Assembly (NCBI GenBank): GCA_044353505.1
Contig: JBILBU010000006.1
Location: 13,397 to 77,396 of the forward strand
Origin: Pollutibacter sp044353505
Lineage (GTDB): Bacteria > Bacteroidota > Bacteroidia > Chitinophagales > Chitinophagaceae
DNA length: 64,000 nt
Direction: 5' to 3'
Shown: piece after piece, positions 25,108-34,862 of the stretch
Layout: each line of letters opens with the position of its first letter
Position numbering within the stretch: the first letter of the stretch is position 1
Made by a program: the position numbers and the translations under genes
Notes under the pieces: model-generated
What the model saw: the letters and a program-made list of their open reading frames with translations, nothing else
The model's database searches: none
What the model was told of the DNA's origin: nothing

Positions 25108-25782
25108 CTATTCAGCAAAACTCATCTCGTGTTCTTCAACTACCAGTTTATTCTCAAGAATTAATACTCCAGGGGCATTCCATGCAGCAAACTCGGCATC
25201 TTCCTTCTCTGCTATCGAACGTACTTTCCCACGAAGGATTACCTTATTCCCTTGAACATCTACACTAATTCCATTTGCATCAATGGTAGCGCTTCGGTGA
25301 AAAGCTGAAACAATCTTCTTCGTTACATCTGCTGCCATTGCACGTGGTTTTACGGTAATGAAATTATTAACACCCCTGACACCAGCGAGATGTTCAATTG
25401 CAATTTTTGCATTATTTTTTTGATACTCCCAATCCACTTCACCATCTAGTCTGATGATACCATCTTCGACCTTGATTTTAATTTTTTCCTCCTTTACGGG
25501 GGTGTGCCACTTGAGCGCATTCAAAACCGCCTCGGCAATTTCTGCATCAGTTTTACTATAAGAAGGCGAAATGCCTATCTGAATATCCTCAGCAATAGCT
25601 TTAACTCCTGACACTCTTTTAGTGGCTTTCTCCGCGGAAAGTTTTTTGGAATAGGAATCGACTATCCCGGATAAGGTAACAATCCCGTTTTTTACAGCAA
25701 CGCCTATTTCAGATGCATTAAGAAATGGCTCCCACTTGAGTTCGTCAATTACATCTTTTTGGATTTCTGCATCGGTCTTCAT
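25108..25782 (-). CDS. Triple BON-domain protein
   Basis: A 224-residue protein with three successive BON domains at about residues 3-72, 77-146 and 150-218. Each has the pattern (hydrophobic)xVxNGxVxLxGxV followed by A...GVxxVxNxI. BON domains bind phospholipid and occur in OsmY-type stress proteins; no signal peptide is present, so this form is likely cytosolic, as is common for Bacteroidota BON proteins. The three repeats are diverged from each other. It is probably induced by osmotic or general stress, an inference from the family. Confidence 0.9.
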   Translation of the reverse strand: MKTDAEIQKDVIDELKWEPFLNASEIGVAVKNGIVTLSGIVDSYSKKLSAEKATKRVSGVKAIAEDIQIGISPSYSKTDAEIAEAVLNALKWHTPVKEEKIKIKVEDGIIRLDGEVDWEYQKNNAKIAIEHLAGVRGVNNFITVKPRAMAADVTKKIVSAFHRSATIDANGISVDVQGNKVILRGKVRSIAEKEDAEFAAWNAPGVLILENKLVVEEHEMSFAE

Positions 25783-26059
25783 GGATTAAATTTTTAAATT
25801 GTGATAAATAAGTTGATTGAATAACGAAGTTCAAAAAGATCAAACTGATTACACATGATGCTGGTTTATGAATCAATTGATGCTAATCATACACCTAGAA
25901 TCCAAATGCATAGTAATAAATACCTAGATCAAGGTTTACATATATAATTCGTGATTGTCACCAAACAGCAGTCATCCAACAAGATGATTGCCCGGCAAAT
26001 ATCAACAGCAATCATCCTAGCTGATAAATTCAACAATCTCTTATTTAAGCATTACTGAA

Positions 26060-26092
26060 TTTGAGATCAGACCCCTAAGCTGCGTATCTTTA
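26060..26092 (+). promoter_or_regulatory. Bacteroidota-type promoter for the Omp85 gene
   Basis: TTTG at 26060-26063 and TATCTTTA at 26085-26092 are separated by 21 bases, close to TTTG-N19-21-TANNTTTG, and lie 46 bases before the ATG. The rest of the 355-base gap 25783-26137 holds no gene. Confidence 0.5.
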
Positions 26093-26137
26093 CCTTTTAA
26101 GTACTGATCAATAGCGCAAAAATAAACACCGCAAAAT

Positions 26138-27292
26138 ATGCACGCCTATATTAAAAGGAAGAAGTTATTGAGTATAGTTTTCTTCTATTGCCTCGTCTCA
26201 ACAAACGCCCTTGGCCAATCTATACAACAATTCATCCTTCAGAAAAAAGAGCAGTTCTCCAATAGGTTTGCCGATACATCAAGCAAGCCAAATTACCTTA
26301 TCTATCCCACCCTGGCCTATACGCCGGAAACAAAAACAGAAATTGGCTTTGTGAATTTGTTTCTCTTCTACGCAAAGAATGACAAAAGAAATCGACTCAG
26401 TGAAATCAATACGTTTACCTTTTATACCACGGAAAAACAATATGGATTTTGGATGGAGCATGCCATATATGGCAATAAGGAAAAATGGTTCTATTTAGGT
26501 AAGGGAAAGTTTCAATACTTCCCAATGAAATACTATGGCATTGGAATAAACAAAACAGGCAAAGATCATCTGCTGGTGAACAATTCCAATATTCAACTTC
26601 GCGAACGTGCACTAAGGAAAGTAGTTGGTGATTTTTATGGTGGGGTAGAGTTTGATTTTCAAAAAGTTTACAATATAAAGTTTGGGAATACTGCATCTAC
26701 AAATTTAGATTACCCTCGAGGGCATACCGGATCAACAAATCTTGGGCTCGGAATGGGGCTAGTCTATGACACAAGAAGAAATGTAATGAATGTGCGCAAG
26801 GGCAAGTTCGCTGAAATAGCTTACCTGAATTATTCACCTTCACTTGGAAGCACATACAGGTTCCAAAGCACACAACTTGACATGAGGTACTTTAGACAGG
26901 GTTTTCATTCAAAGCAAGTCTTTGCCGTCCAAACCCTAGGGATTTTCAATAAGGGGGAAGTTCCATTCAACCAGATGGCCCTTATGGGGGGTGAAGTGAT
27001 GATGCGTGGATACTACCAAGGTAGGTACAGAGACAATAACCTGGTGGCCGCGCAAGCCGAATATAGATTCCTCCCCTTCCCATTTAGTAAAAGATGGGGA
27101 GCTACTTTATTTGCATCAACAGGTACGGTTGCGCCAACAGTTTCTACCTTAATAAAAGCACCATATAAAATGGCAGGAGGATTTGGCGCTCGCTATCTGG
27201 CCTTTAAAGCAAAAGACATATTCCTCAGGCTGGATATCGCATTCACATCAGAAGGTAGAGGATACTATTTATTTTTTGGAGAATCTTTCTAA
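26138..27292 (+). CDS. BamA/TamA (Omp85) family barrel protein without POTRA domains
   Basis: A 384-residue exported protein (signal peptide to LGQS) consisting of the 16-stranded bacterial surface antigen barrel alone. Recognisable elements are GLGLVYDTRRN-like GLGMGLVYDTRRNVMN, the central AEIAYLNYSPSLGS strand, GEVMMRGYYQGRYRDNN (the L6 loop RGY/F motif region) and the C-terminal FTSEGRGYYLFFGESF ending in Phe. No POTRA domain fits before the barrel. Such short forms are common in Bacteroidota; their role in protein or lipid export is not known. It is monocistronic with a recognisable promoter. Confidence 0.85.
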   Translation: MHAYIKRKKLLSIVFFYCLVSTNALGQSIQQFILQKKEQFSNRFADTSSKPNYLIYPTLAYTPETKTEIGFVNLFLFYAKNDKRNRLSEINTFTFYTTEKQYGFWMEHAIYGNKEKWFYLGKGKFQYFPMKYYGIGINKTGKDHLLVNNSNIQLRERALRKVVGDFYGGVEFDFQKVYNIKFGNTASTNLDYPRGHTGSTNLGLGMGLVYDTRRNVMNVRKGKFAEIAYLNYSPSLGSTYRFQSTQLDMRYFRQGFHSKQVFAVQTLGIFNKGEVPFNQMALMGGEVMMRGYYQGRYRDNNLVAAQAEYRFLPFPFSKRWGATLFASTGTVAPTVSTLIKAPYKMAGGFGARYLAFKAKDIFLRLDIAFTSEGRGYYLFFGESF

Positions 27293-27524
27293 CGTCACAC
27301 CCCTACTGTCGCAATTTTATAAAGGCTCTGAAAGAAATATAGATTCCCATAGCCCATATTCAATATAATAAACTGAAAATCATTAAGATAAGAATCGAAA
27401 AGAATAATTCATCTCCTCACAGTTCATCAAATTAGCACTAGAACTGGGTGCTTGCTAAACTTACTATTGGATTGGTACAGTTTAATTTAAAAATATCTCT
27501 ACATTTATCCATAACCTCTACCAC

Positions 27525-28715
27525 ATGAAAAGAAGTGACTTTCTACAAAAAACATTCCTGACTGCAGGGGGACTAACTGCTGGTTCTGTCTTTGCAAAAA
27601 AACAAGTAGCTCCAAGTATGCTTTCGCCCATTCAAGACCAGCCCATCGATTCCCTTAATATTTTTGAGCTTGAGCAAGTTGCAAAAGAACGACTGCCTTC
27701 TATTGCGTATGATTATTACCGCAGTGGCGCATGGGATGAAGTGACGCTTAAGAGCAACAGAGAAGCTTATGAGAAATTCAAAATTCACTACCGTGTGCTC
27801 GTGGATGTTCAAAAAAGAGATTTATCAACTACTTTATTTGGACAAGAGGTTGCTTTTCCAATTTTGATTGCACCAACAGCATTTCATAAACTCGCGCATC
27901 CTGATGGTGAACTGGCTACTGCCAGAGCCGCAGTACGATCAAATACCATCATGACCTTAAGCAGTCTTTCCAACACAACGATTGAAGAAGTGTCTGCAGC
28001 CACCAACCGTACATTCTGGTTTCAGCTATACATCAATAAGGACCGCGAGTTCACAAGAAACCTGGTAGCCAGAGCAGAGGCTGCAGGGGCAAAGGCGCTT
28101 GTTGTAACAGTAGACACTCCCGTATGGGGAAGAAGAGAAAGGGATATTAGAAATGGGTTTCACCTTCCTCCGGGCCTATCGGCAATTAATCTTGTGAAGT
28201 CGGATAAAGATGCAGTAGCAAAGGGACAAACTGGTGCGGGACTCGGACAATCATTCGGCTGGATGTTAGACCCTACGCTTCAATGGAAAGATCTCGACTG
28301 GCTAGCCAGCATCACAACATTACCGGTCCTGATTAAGGGAGTATGCAGACCAGACGATGCCATACAAGCAATATCACATGGGGTTAAAGGTATTATTGTA
28401 TCAAATCATGGAGGAAGGCAAATGGACAGTGCACCAGCAACCATAGAGGTACTATCCTCGATCGTAGATGCAGTCGGTAACAATATGCCCATCCTCTTAG
28501 ATGGAGGAATCAGAAGAGGCACTGACGCAATGAAGGCCCTTGCGATGGGAGCAAAAGCGGTGTTGGTTGGAAGACCAATACTTTGGGGATTAGCAGCAGG
28601 AGGGCAACAGGGAGTTGAAAAAGCACTATCGATTTTGAGGGATGAACTAGACACTGCCATGGCACTAAGTGGATGTAGAAATCTGAAGGAGCTCACAAAA
28701 GACATATTGGGATAG
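27525..28715 (+). CDS. FMN-dependent alpha-hydroxy-acid oxidase/dehydrogenase
   Basis: A 396-residue TIM-barrel flavoprotein of the lactate/glycolate oxidase family. FMN and substrate residues lie in PILIAPTAFHKLAHP, the VSNHGGRQMDSAP segment with the catalytic His and Arg, and GGIRRGTDAMKALAMGAKAVLVGRP. The N-terminus MKRSDFLQKTFLTAGG resembles a Tat signal with KR instead of RR, so periplasmic export is possible. It could be lactate 2-monooxygenase, L-lactate dehydrogenase or another hydroxy-acid oxidase. The gene precedes a separate substrate-binding lipoprotein by 54 bases. Confidence 0.9.
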   Translation: MKRSDFLQKTFLTAGGLTAGSVFAKKQVAPSMLSPIQDQPIDSLNIFELEQVAKERLPSIAYDYYRSGAWDEVTLKSNREAYEKFKIHYRVLVDVQKRDLSTTLFGQEVAFPILIAPTAFHKLAHPDGELATARAAVRSNTIMTLSSLSNTTIEEVSAATNRTFWFQLYINKDREFTRNLVARAEAAGAKALVVTVDTPVWGRRERDIRNGFHLPPGLSAINLVKSDKDAVAKGQTGAGLGQSFGWMLDPTLQWKDLDWLASITTLPVLIKGVCRPDDAIQAISHGVKGIIVSNHGGRQMDSAPATIEVLSSIVDAVGNNMPILLDGGIRRGTDAMKALAMGAKAVLVGRPILWGLAAGGQQGVEKALSILRDELDTAMALSGCRNLKELTKDILG

Positions 28716-28769
28716 CATGCAGTATAGATGATTTATCTTGCACATAAATCGTCAATACAAGAATTGCTT

Positions 28770-29975
28770 ATGAAAATGTGTCGGCTCCTTTATATATCCC
28801 TTATCAGTATCTTATTATTTTCCTCTTGCAAAAAAGAAAACAACAATGATACAACTGAAATTAATATTGGTGCCCTTCTTTCGCTAACAGGTAATTGGTC
28901 TTCACTTGGTATCACATCTCAGGAAGCCATCAAGCTGGCCGCCGCTGATATCAATACCTATATGGAACAAGTTGGATCGGGGTATCGATTCTCTAGCACC
29001 ATCTATGATACAAAGTTGGATACCGCGCTAGCCTTGGAATCCATCCAGGATGCACACAACAAGAATATTCATTTCATCATTGGCCCACAATCAAGTGCAG
29101 AATTGGGAGCGGTAATCAGTTATGCAAATCAAAATAATATACTGCTGGTCAGTCAGAGTAGCACAGCAAGTAGCTTAGCAATTGCCAATGATGCGATTTT
29201 CCGTTTTTGTCCGGGTGATGCAGTAGAGGGAGATGCAGTAGCCAGAACCATATTCAGCACTGGGAGAAGATCCATTATTAGCCTTTCAAGAGATGATGCA
29301 GGAAATAGAGGACTTCAACAATCAGTGGGAAATATTTTTACGTCACTCGGGGGCAATGTTGATGCATTAACTCCTTACACTACAACAACAACCGATTTTA
29401 GCGCACTGCTCACAACACTCAAAACAACATTGCAACAAAAAATCAATAGCGTTGGCGCTGACCAAGTGGGCATCTATCTGGCCTCATTTGATGAATGCGT
29501 TGAACTGTTCAAACAGGCAGATCAGGACCCCATATTCTCATCGGTAAATTGGTATGGCGGCGATGGTGTAGTACTCAGCAATGCGCTCATTACAGATCTA
29601 CAAGCAGCTGCTTTTGCTGCTAAAACATCCTTTTTTGCACCAACTTTTGGATTGCCTTTCGTCCCCCATCCTGACCTATCTACAATTGCAGCAGCTATAA
29701 AGAATAGCACAGGAATTGAACCAGATGCTTACGCCCTCGCCGCATATGACGCCATGTGGGTTATCGCACAAACTATTGTTGCTGCACCCGAGTCTGCAAA
29801 TGACATTAGCAAAGCAAAGTTGATATTTAACGCAGAGGCATCCCGCCATTTCGGCATCACAGGACCAGTGCAGTTAAATGCTGCCGGGGATAGAAGCACA
29901 GGATCATTTGATTATTGGGGTATCGTTTTTGAAAATGGCTTATACCAATGGGAGCTGGTTGGCAAGTCACTATAG
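28770..29975 (+). CDS. Branched-chain amino acid-type ABC substrate-binding lipoprotein
   Basis: A 401-residue type I periplasmic binding protein (Peripla_BP_6). The ATG at 28770 is preferred over 28728 because it places the signal MKMCRLLYISLISILLFSSC and lipobox directly at the N-terminus. Signatures include IGALLSLTGNWSSLG, AINLAAADIN-like IKLAAADINTY, FIIGPQSSAELGAV and the hinge FGLPFVPHP. No permease or ATPase genes are adjacent, so it may serve a distant transporter or act as a sensor. It may be co-transcribed with the hydroxy-acid oxidase. Confidence 0.85.
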   Translation: MKMCRLLYISLISILLFSSCKKENNNDTTEINIGALLSLTGNWSSLGITSQEAIKLAAADINTYMEQVGSGYRFSSTIYDTKLDTALALESIQDAHNKNIHFIIGPQSSAELGAVISYANQNNILLVSQSSTASSLAIANDAIFRFCPGDAVEGDAVARTIFSTGRRSIISLSRDDAGNRGLQQSVGNIFTSLGGNVDALTPYTTTTTDFSALLTTLKTTLQQKINSVGADQVGIYLASFDECVELFKQADQDPIFSSVNWYGGDGVVLSNALITDLQAAAFAAKTSFFAPTFGLPFVPHPDLSTIAAAIKNSTGIEPDAYALAAYDAMWVIAQTIVAAPESANDISKAKLIFNAEASRHFGITGPVQLNAAGDRSTGSFDYWGIVFENGLYQWELVGKSL

Positions 29976-30074
29976 TTTCTGCTAAAAAAACCGTGTATTT
30001 TATCAGGAATAATCAATCTATTATTGCTTGCTCTTGTTATCCTGTGAGTTAGCTGTAGCTTTATTAAAAAAAAC

Positions 30075-30956
30075 ATGGTTCTATACAATCCCAAAGAGTG
30101 GATCATTGCCATTTTTCGATTTCACAAATCAGATACATTCAGGACCTTATTGCCCTCCATGATATTCATTGGACTATATGCCTGGGGGATTATTTATATT
30201 GAAACAGACTACCTCAAACTTGGAGAAAAAAGCAATGCACGAAATCTTACCGTAATGCACTCCCTGCTGGGCTTTGCAATATCCATGCTACTTGTGTTTA
30301 GAACAAATACTGCCTACGACAGATGGTGGGAGGGACGTAAGCTCTGGGGAGCACTAGTCAACAACAGCAGAAATTTTGCCATTAAACTAAACGTAATGCT
30401 ATTGCCTGACAATATACACGCTAGAGCATTTTTCAAACAGGCCATCCCCTTATATGCCGCTGCATTAAAAAGACATTTGCTCAAGGAAACGACACAGTTT
30501 GAATTAGACGAAAAACCACATCCCGAGTTGCCTGAACTAAATAGCAACAATCATCTCCCGAATAAAATAGCCGACAGCATGTTAAAGGAGATTTTTAAAA
30601 TACATCAACAAAAAGAGATCAATGATACACAATTGCTCATGCTAAATAATGAATGGCAATCTTTCACAGACATCTGCGGAGCATGTGAGCGTATAAAAAA
30701 TACCCCAATACCATACAGCTATAGCGCATTCATAAAAAAGTTTATTTTTCTTTACGTCATCACCATGCCTTTCGGATTTGCCATCACCCTTGGACTCTAT
30801 ACAATTCCAGTAACGATATTTATTTTTTATATACTTGCAAGTCTAGAACTCATTGCAGAGGAAATCGAAGACCCATTTGGAAATGACAGCAATGATTTAC
30901 CGATGGAGAAAATTACTGAAAACATTAAACGAAATATTCAAGAGATATTGTCGTGA
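30075..30956 (+). CDS. Bestrophin family (UPF0187) ion channel
   Basis: A 293-residue membrane protein of the prokaryotic bestrophin family. Four hydrophobic segments are visible, including TLLPSMIFIGLYAWGIIYI and FLYVITMPFGFAITLGLYTIPV. The hallmark FRTNTAYDRWWEGRKLWGALVNNSRN and the late EEIEDPFGNDSNDLPM match the family. Bacterial bestrophins are pentameric anion or cation channels of the inner membrane. It stands 31 bases upstream of the cytochrome c gene on the same strand, though a functional link is not evident. Confidence 0.92.
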   Translation: MVLYNPKEWIIAIFRFHKSDTFRTLLPSMIFIGLYAWGIIYIETDYLKLGEKSNARNLTVMHSLLGFAISMLLVFRTNTAYDRWWEGRKLWGALVNNSRNFAIKLNVMLLPDNIHARAFFKQAIPLYAAALKRHLLKETTQFELDEKPHPELPELNSNNHLPNKIADSMLKEIFKIHQQKEINDTQLLMLNNEWQSFTDICGACERIKNTPIPYSYSAFIKKFIFLYVITMPFGFAITLGLYTIPVTIFIFYILASLELIAEEIEDPFGNDSNDLPMEKITENIKRNIQEILS

Positions 30957-30987
30957 TCGAGAAAAATAAATATTTACGAGTTTAAAA

Positions 30988-33741
30988 ATGAGATCCTATC
31001 AACATCTTTTCTCTACACTGCTACTGGCGTTCGTCGTCTTCATTCTCTCATGCAAAACGGATACTGCATTTAAAGAAACTCCCGTTGTCTTTACACTTGG
31101 CGAAAACCAGTTGGCCAACTATGAAAAAAACATTGATCACAAAGTATTAATTACTGAGATAGTAGAAAAGCATGATGAGTCGATCGCTAACGGGCAAAAG
31201 ATATACAACAGCCAATGTGTTACTTGCCATGGTACACCTTCGCAAGAGGGCTCAATTCCAACAGCTTTTAAATATTGGAAAGATAAATTCAAGGTTGGGA
31301 AAGACCCCTATTCAATCTACCAAACCTTGACCAGAGGATATGGGTCTATGCCGCCACAAACCCATTTGACACCAATTGAGAAATACCAAGTCATCTACTT
31401 TCTAAGAGAAGAGTTTTTAGTACAGAAAAACAAAACCGAATACTTCAACATTGATTCACTCTATCTAAGTACGCTGCCTCTTGGAAAATCTAAAGGCCCA
31501 GCTCCATTAGAAAGAAAGCCCTGGGTAGAGATGGATTATGGAAATTTTTTCATCAACACCTATGAGCTAGTTGATTCAGCTGCAAATCCAAGAGAAATCT
31601 CACAAGGAGAAGCCCCCATGAAAGACGAGGATCTTTCAACTGCCAATTTTGCGTACAAGGGAATTGCAATAAGGCTAGATGAAGGGACTGGTGGGGTTGC
31701 TGCAGGAAAAGCATGGATGGTATTTGACCACGACCTGATGCGTGTGGCAGGGGGATGGACAGGTGAAGGATTTATCGATTGGCAAGGAATTCTATTAAAT
31801 GGAAGTCATAACATCTCCCCAAGAACAATTGGAACACTGCATTTTTCAACCCCTGTAAGTCCAGCCTGGGCTAATCCATCCACTGGCACATTTACAGATA
31901 TCCGTTTCATTGCAACAGATAAAAGAAGATTTGGCCCCTTGCCAAAAGATTGGGCACATTATAAAGGTTTATACAGGTATAATAATAAAGCGATTCTCTC
32001 TTACTCGGTGGGGAATGCAAATATTTTGGAACTAGATGGACTAGAAGGATCAAATGGAGACCCTGTCTTTACCCGGGAATTAAATATTAGTCCATCTGAT
32101 CGCCCTCTAAAAATGAGAGTGGCTTCAATAAATAATGCTGTCGCACTGATGGGTGATGGGGTCACACTTAAAAAAGATCAGGGCTTCTTTGTCTTGGAAA
32201 TACCACAATCAAAAGCAGTCATGCTGAAATTATTAATTGCCAAAAAAGGAACTAAGCATCTGGATAGCATTGTCCAAGCGTCAAAAAAACCAGGCAATTT
32301 GGTAGCCTATACAAAAGGAAGTGTTGCACAGTATCAGAAAAAACTTATCACTTCAATAAATACAGGAAAAGGCGATAGTCCATTTCAGGTAGATCGGCTT
32401 GAATTGCCGTTTCACAGCCCTTGGAAAAATCAACTCAGGCTGAGTGGGATTGATTTCTTAGAAGATAAAAACAAGGCAGTAGTTTGCTCAACTGATGGTG
32501 ATGTATGGCTAGTGGATGGAATCACGAAAAAGACAGGGAAGTTGTCGTGGCAAAGAATTGCCTCAGGATTGTTTCAACCGCTCGGCATCAAAGTGGTCGA
32601 AAAAAAGATATTTGTGACCTGCCGCGATCAACTGGTGAAACTTCATGACCTAAATGGTGATGAAGAAATCGACTTTTATGAAAGCTTCAACAGCGATCAT
32701 CAAGTAACCAATCATTTTCATGAGTTTGCCATGGGCTTGCAAACAGATAAAGAAGGAAATTTTTACTACGCAAAGAGTGGCCGCCATGCAAGAAAAGCAT
32801 TGGTTCCACAACATGGCACATTATTAAAAGTAACCAAGGATGGTCAGCACACTGAAATTATTGCAAATGGTTTTCGGGCTGCAAATGGCGTATGCATAAA
32901 CCCTGATGGATCATTTATTGTTACAGATCAGGAAGGTCATTGGAATCCAATGAATAGAATCAACTGGGTTAAGTCCGGAAATAATTTTTATGGCAATATG
33001 TTTGGATACACGCCCTCAACAGATAGCTCAGATACCTCAATGGAGCAGCCACTGGCCTGGGTTGAAAGAAGTGTTGACCAGTCTCCCTCAGAGCTACTAT
33101 GGGTAGACAGTAAACGATGGGGACCGCTGAATGGCAGCTTGTTAAGCTTCTCTTATGGCTATGGCAAAGTGTTTGTTGTGCCGCATGAAAAAGTAGGAAC
33201 ACAAATGCAGGGCGGTCTGTTTGAGTTGCCGATTCCAAGATTTTCAACAGGAGTCATGAGAGGTCGGTTCAATACCCTTGATGGAAAATTGTATGCATGT
33301 GGACTATCAGCTTGGGGCTCATCAGGATCAGAGCTAGGCGGACTTTACCGCATACGCTACAATGGAGGTAAATCCATCATCCCAATTGCTCTTAACGCAA
33401 CAAGCAGGGGCATCAATATAAAATTCTCGCACCCACTTGATATAAAAAATTCGATTGCCCTTTCAAACACTTCAACCGCTTCAACACCTTCAACCCCTTC
33501 AACATTTAAAATACAAACCTGGGATTTGCAACGATCAAGAAAATATGGCTCAGGGCATCATAATAAAAAAACACTTGTCGTTTCAAAAGTTGAACTATCA
33601 AAAGATAGAAAAGAAGTATTGCTTACCATCCCAGGCATAAAACCAACATGGGTGATGCAAATAGAATATGATTTTGTTGCTGCAAATGGAAAGCATACCA
33701 AGGGGTTAATTCAAAATACAATAAACACCCTAGAGAAATAA
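30988..33741 (+). CDS. Cytochrome c lipoprotein with DUF6797-like and beta-propeller domains
   Basis: A 917-residue lipoprotein (lipobox ILSC, Cys22). Residues 65-140 form a class I cytochrome c: CVTCH at 77-81 and axial Met in GSMPPQTHL. A middle part (GIAIRLDEGTGGVAAGKAWMVFDHDLMRVAGGW) matches the DUF6797 type found in Planctomycetes and Bacteroidota oxidases, and residues 470-790 look like a PQQ/NHL-type propeller (GLQTDKEGNFYYAKSG, RAANGVCINPDGSF). It probably oxidises a sugar or alcohol in the periplasm and passes electrons to the heme. A 9-bp tandem repeat lies in its C-terminal part. Confidence 0.75.
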   Translation: MRSYQHLFSTLLLAFVVFILSCKTDTAFKETPVVFTLGENQLANYEKNIDHKVLITEIVEKHDESIANGQKIYNSQCVTCHGTPSQEGSIPTAFKYWKDKFKVGKDPYSIYQTLTRGYGSMPPQTHLTPIEKYQVIYFLREEFLVQKNKTEYFNIDSLYLSTLPLGKSKGPAPLERKPWVEMDYGNFFINTYELVDSAANPREISQGEAPMKDEDLSTANFAYKGIAIRLDEGTGGVAAGKAWMVFDHDLMRVAGGWTGEGFIDWQGILLNGSHNISPRTIGTLHFSTPVSPAWANPSTGTFTDIRFIATDKRRFGPLPKDWAHYKGLYRYNNKAILSYSVGNANILELDGLEGSNGDPVFTRELNISPSDRPLKMRVASINNAVALMGDGVTLKKDQGFFVLEIPQSKAVMLKLLIAKKGTKHLDSIVQASKKPGNLVAYTKGSVAQYQKKLITSINTGKGDSPFQVDRLELPFHSPWKNQLRLSGIDFLEDKNKAVVCSTDGDVWLVDGITKKTGKLSWQRIASGLFQPLGIKVVEKKIFVTCRDQLVKLHDLNGDEEIDFYESFNSDHQVTNHFHEFAMGLQTDKEGNFYYAKSGRHARKALVPQHGTLLKVTKDGQHTEIIANGFRAANGVCINPDGSFIVTDQEGHWNPMNRINWVKSGNNFYGNMFGYTPSTDSSDTSMEQPLAWVERSVDQSPSELLWVDSKRWGPLNGSLLSFSYGYGKVFVVPHEKVGTQMQGGLFELPIPRFSTGVMRGRFNTLDGKLYACGLSAWGSSGSELGGLYRIRYNGGKSIIPIALNATSRGINIKFSHPLDIKNSIALSNTSTASTPSTPSTFKIQTWDLQRSRKYGSGHHNKKTLVVSKVELSKDRKEVLLTIPGIKPTWVMQIEYDFVAANGKHTKGLIQNTINTLEK
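33462..33506 (+). repeat. In-frame 9-bp tandem repeat
   Basis: Five adjacent units of the type TTCAACNCC lie inside the cytochrome c gene and encode a Ser-Thr-Pro/Ala/Phe linker (TSTASTPSTPSTF). Unit length is a multiple of three, so length changes would keep the frame. Confidence 0.7.
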
Positions 33742-33746
33742 ACAAG

Positions 33747-34514
33747 CTATTTTAAGCATATTCTTCTTATCCCAATAAAAACTGGGATCAATATTGAGTA
33801 TGCTATAAAAAAAGGAATGACAATATTCATCCATCCCATCACCAGAAAAAAGCTGATGAGCAAGAGCTGAAAGCCAAGCCCATACAAGGAAACCAATGCC
33901 ATGAACCATTTAGGTATTGAACCAGCTCTTTGTGCAGAAGGATCGAGCCTATACACTAATTCGTCAAAGCCCCTGTATAGAAAACGAAAAATATTGAAGA
34001 GAAAGTTAACCATAGCCTGACTTTCCTCGGGATAAGCTTTAGGAACTGTGCCTTCAAAAATCTGACTGGTAATTTCTCCTTCTGTTTTATGCCTTAAAAT
34101 AACATGATAGTAATTATAGATTGTACCCTGTACCTGCATACAAATAAAAGAGCATAAAATCCAAGCGATATTGGTTTTTGTGAGCCAACCAATTGTACAT
34201 AACAAAGCAATATTCAAGAGCGCATCAAAAATTGAGTCTAAATATCGGCCTATAAAAGAAGGCTGATTCTTAGCCCTCGCCAATTGCCCATCAGCAGCAT
34301 CTAAAATGGATTTTAATATCAGAAAAAAAGCGGCGGCCCAATAAGATGCTAATGTAATCGAATAAATGGCCATTGCCCCAGACACAACAAATAATAAGGT
34401 TAGATGGACTGCTGTAACAGGGGTCGTTTTAAGCTTTTCAGCAATGATATTGGCTATTGGCCTACCATAGTCGGAAAAATCAATGAACTTATTTTCTAAA
34501 GTGAGTTTGGACAT
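33747..34514 (-). CDS. CDP-alcohol phosphatidyltransferase family protein
   Basis: A 255-residue inner-membrane enzyme with six hydrophobic segments. The family signature DG-x2-AR-x8-G-x3-D-x3-D is complete in DAADGQLARAKNQ...GRYLDSIFD. It transfers a phospho-alcohol from CDP-activated lipid or head group; the acceptor (inositol, glycerol-phosphate, serine or other) cannot be told. Length is longer than PgsA and closer to archaetidyl/inositol-type members. It is convergent with the cytochrome c gene and separated from it by five bases. Confidence 0.85.
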   Translation of the reverse strand: MSKLTLENKFIDFSDYGRPIANIIAEKLKTTPVTAVHLTLLFVVSGAMAIYSITLASYWAAAFFLILKSILDAADGQLARAKNQPSFIGRYLDSIFDALLNIALLCTIGWLTKTNIAWILCSFICMQVQGTIYNYYHVILRHKTEGEITSQIFEGTVPKAYPEESQAMVNFLFNIFRFLYRGFDELVYRLDPSAQRAGSIPKWFMALVSLYGLGFQLLLISFFLVMGWMNIVIPFFIAYSILIPVFIGIRRICLK

Positions 34515-34862
34515 GAATTGGTTTTGAAATAGAGAAAGGGGGGAAACGATTGCCCATTAACCCTAAGATCGCGAATCTGGTGTTGTCATATGAATAATTA
34601 CTCTATCATCAAAAATCAGTGAAAAGTTATACGTAGGCAGTAAATCCCTGATATTGTATTTCTTGAGCTCAAAAGTAACAAAGCCAAGGAAAATCCAAGA
34701 TTCTGTGGAACGTTGGGAGATTATACAACAACGGCAAGAATAACATTATAAATTGAAAAGTTAGCATTAAGGAGTTGTCCCATCAATAATTATATTTATT
34801 GACTGAGTCCATTTCTCATTAACTTTAATTCCACACTATTTCTCAATCTAAAAATCAGCACT
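34515..34862. promoter_or_regulatory. Control region of the fuc/dgo operon
   Basis: A 348-base gap without a gene. It must hold the divergent promoters of the CDP-alcohol enzyme and of the catabolic operon. The decamer TTAGCATTAA at 34761-34770 recurs at 45905-45914 upstream of the AraC-family gene, and its inverse TTAATGCT at 45785-45792. It is a candidate AraC-type operator. Confidence 0.4.
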
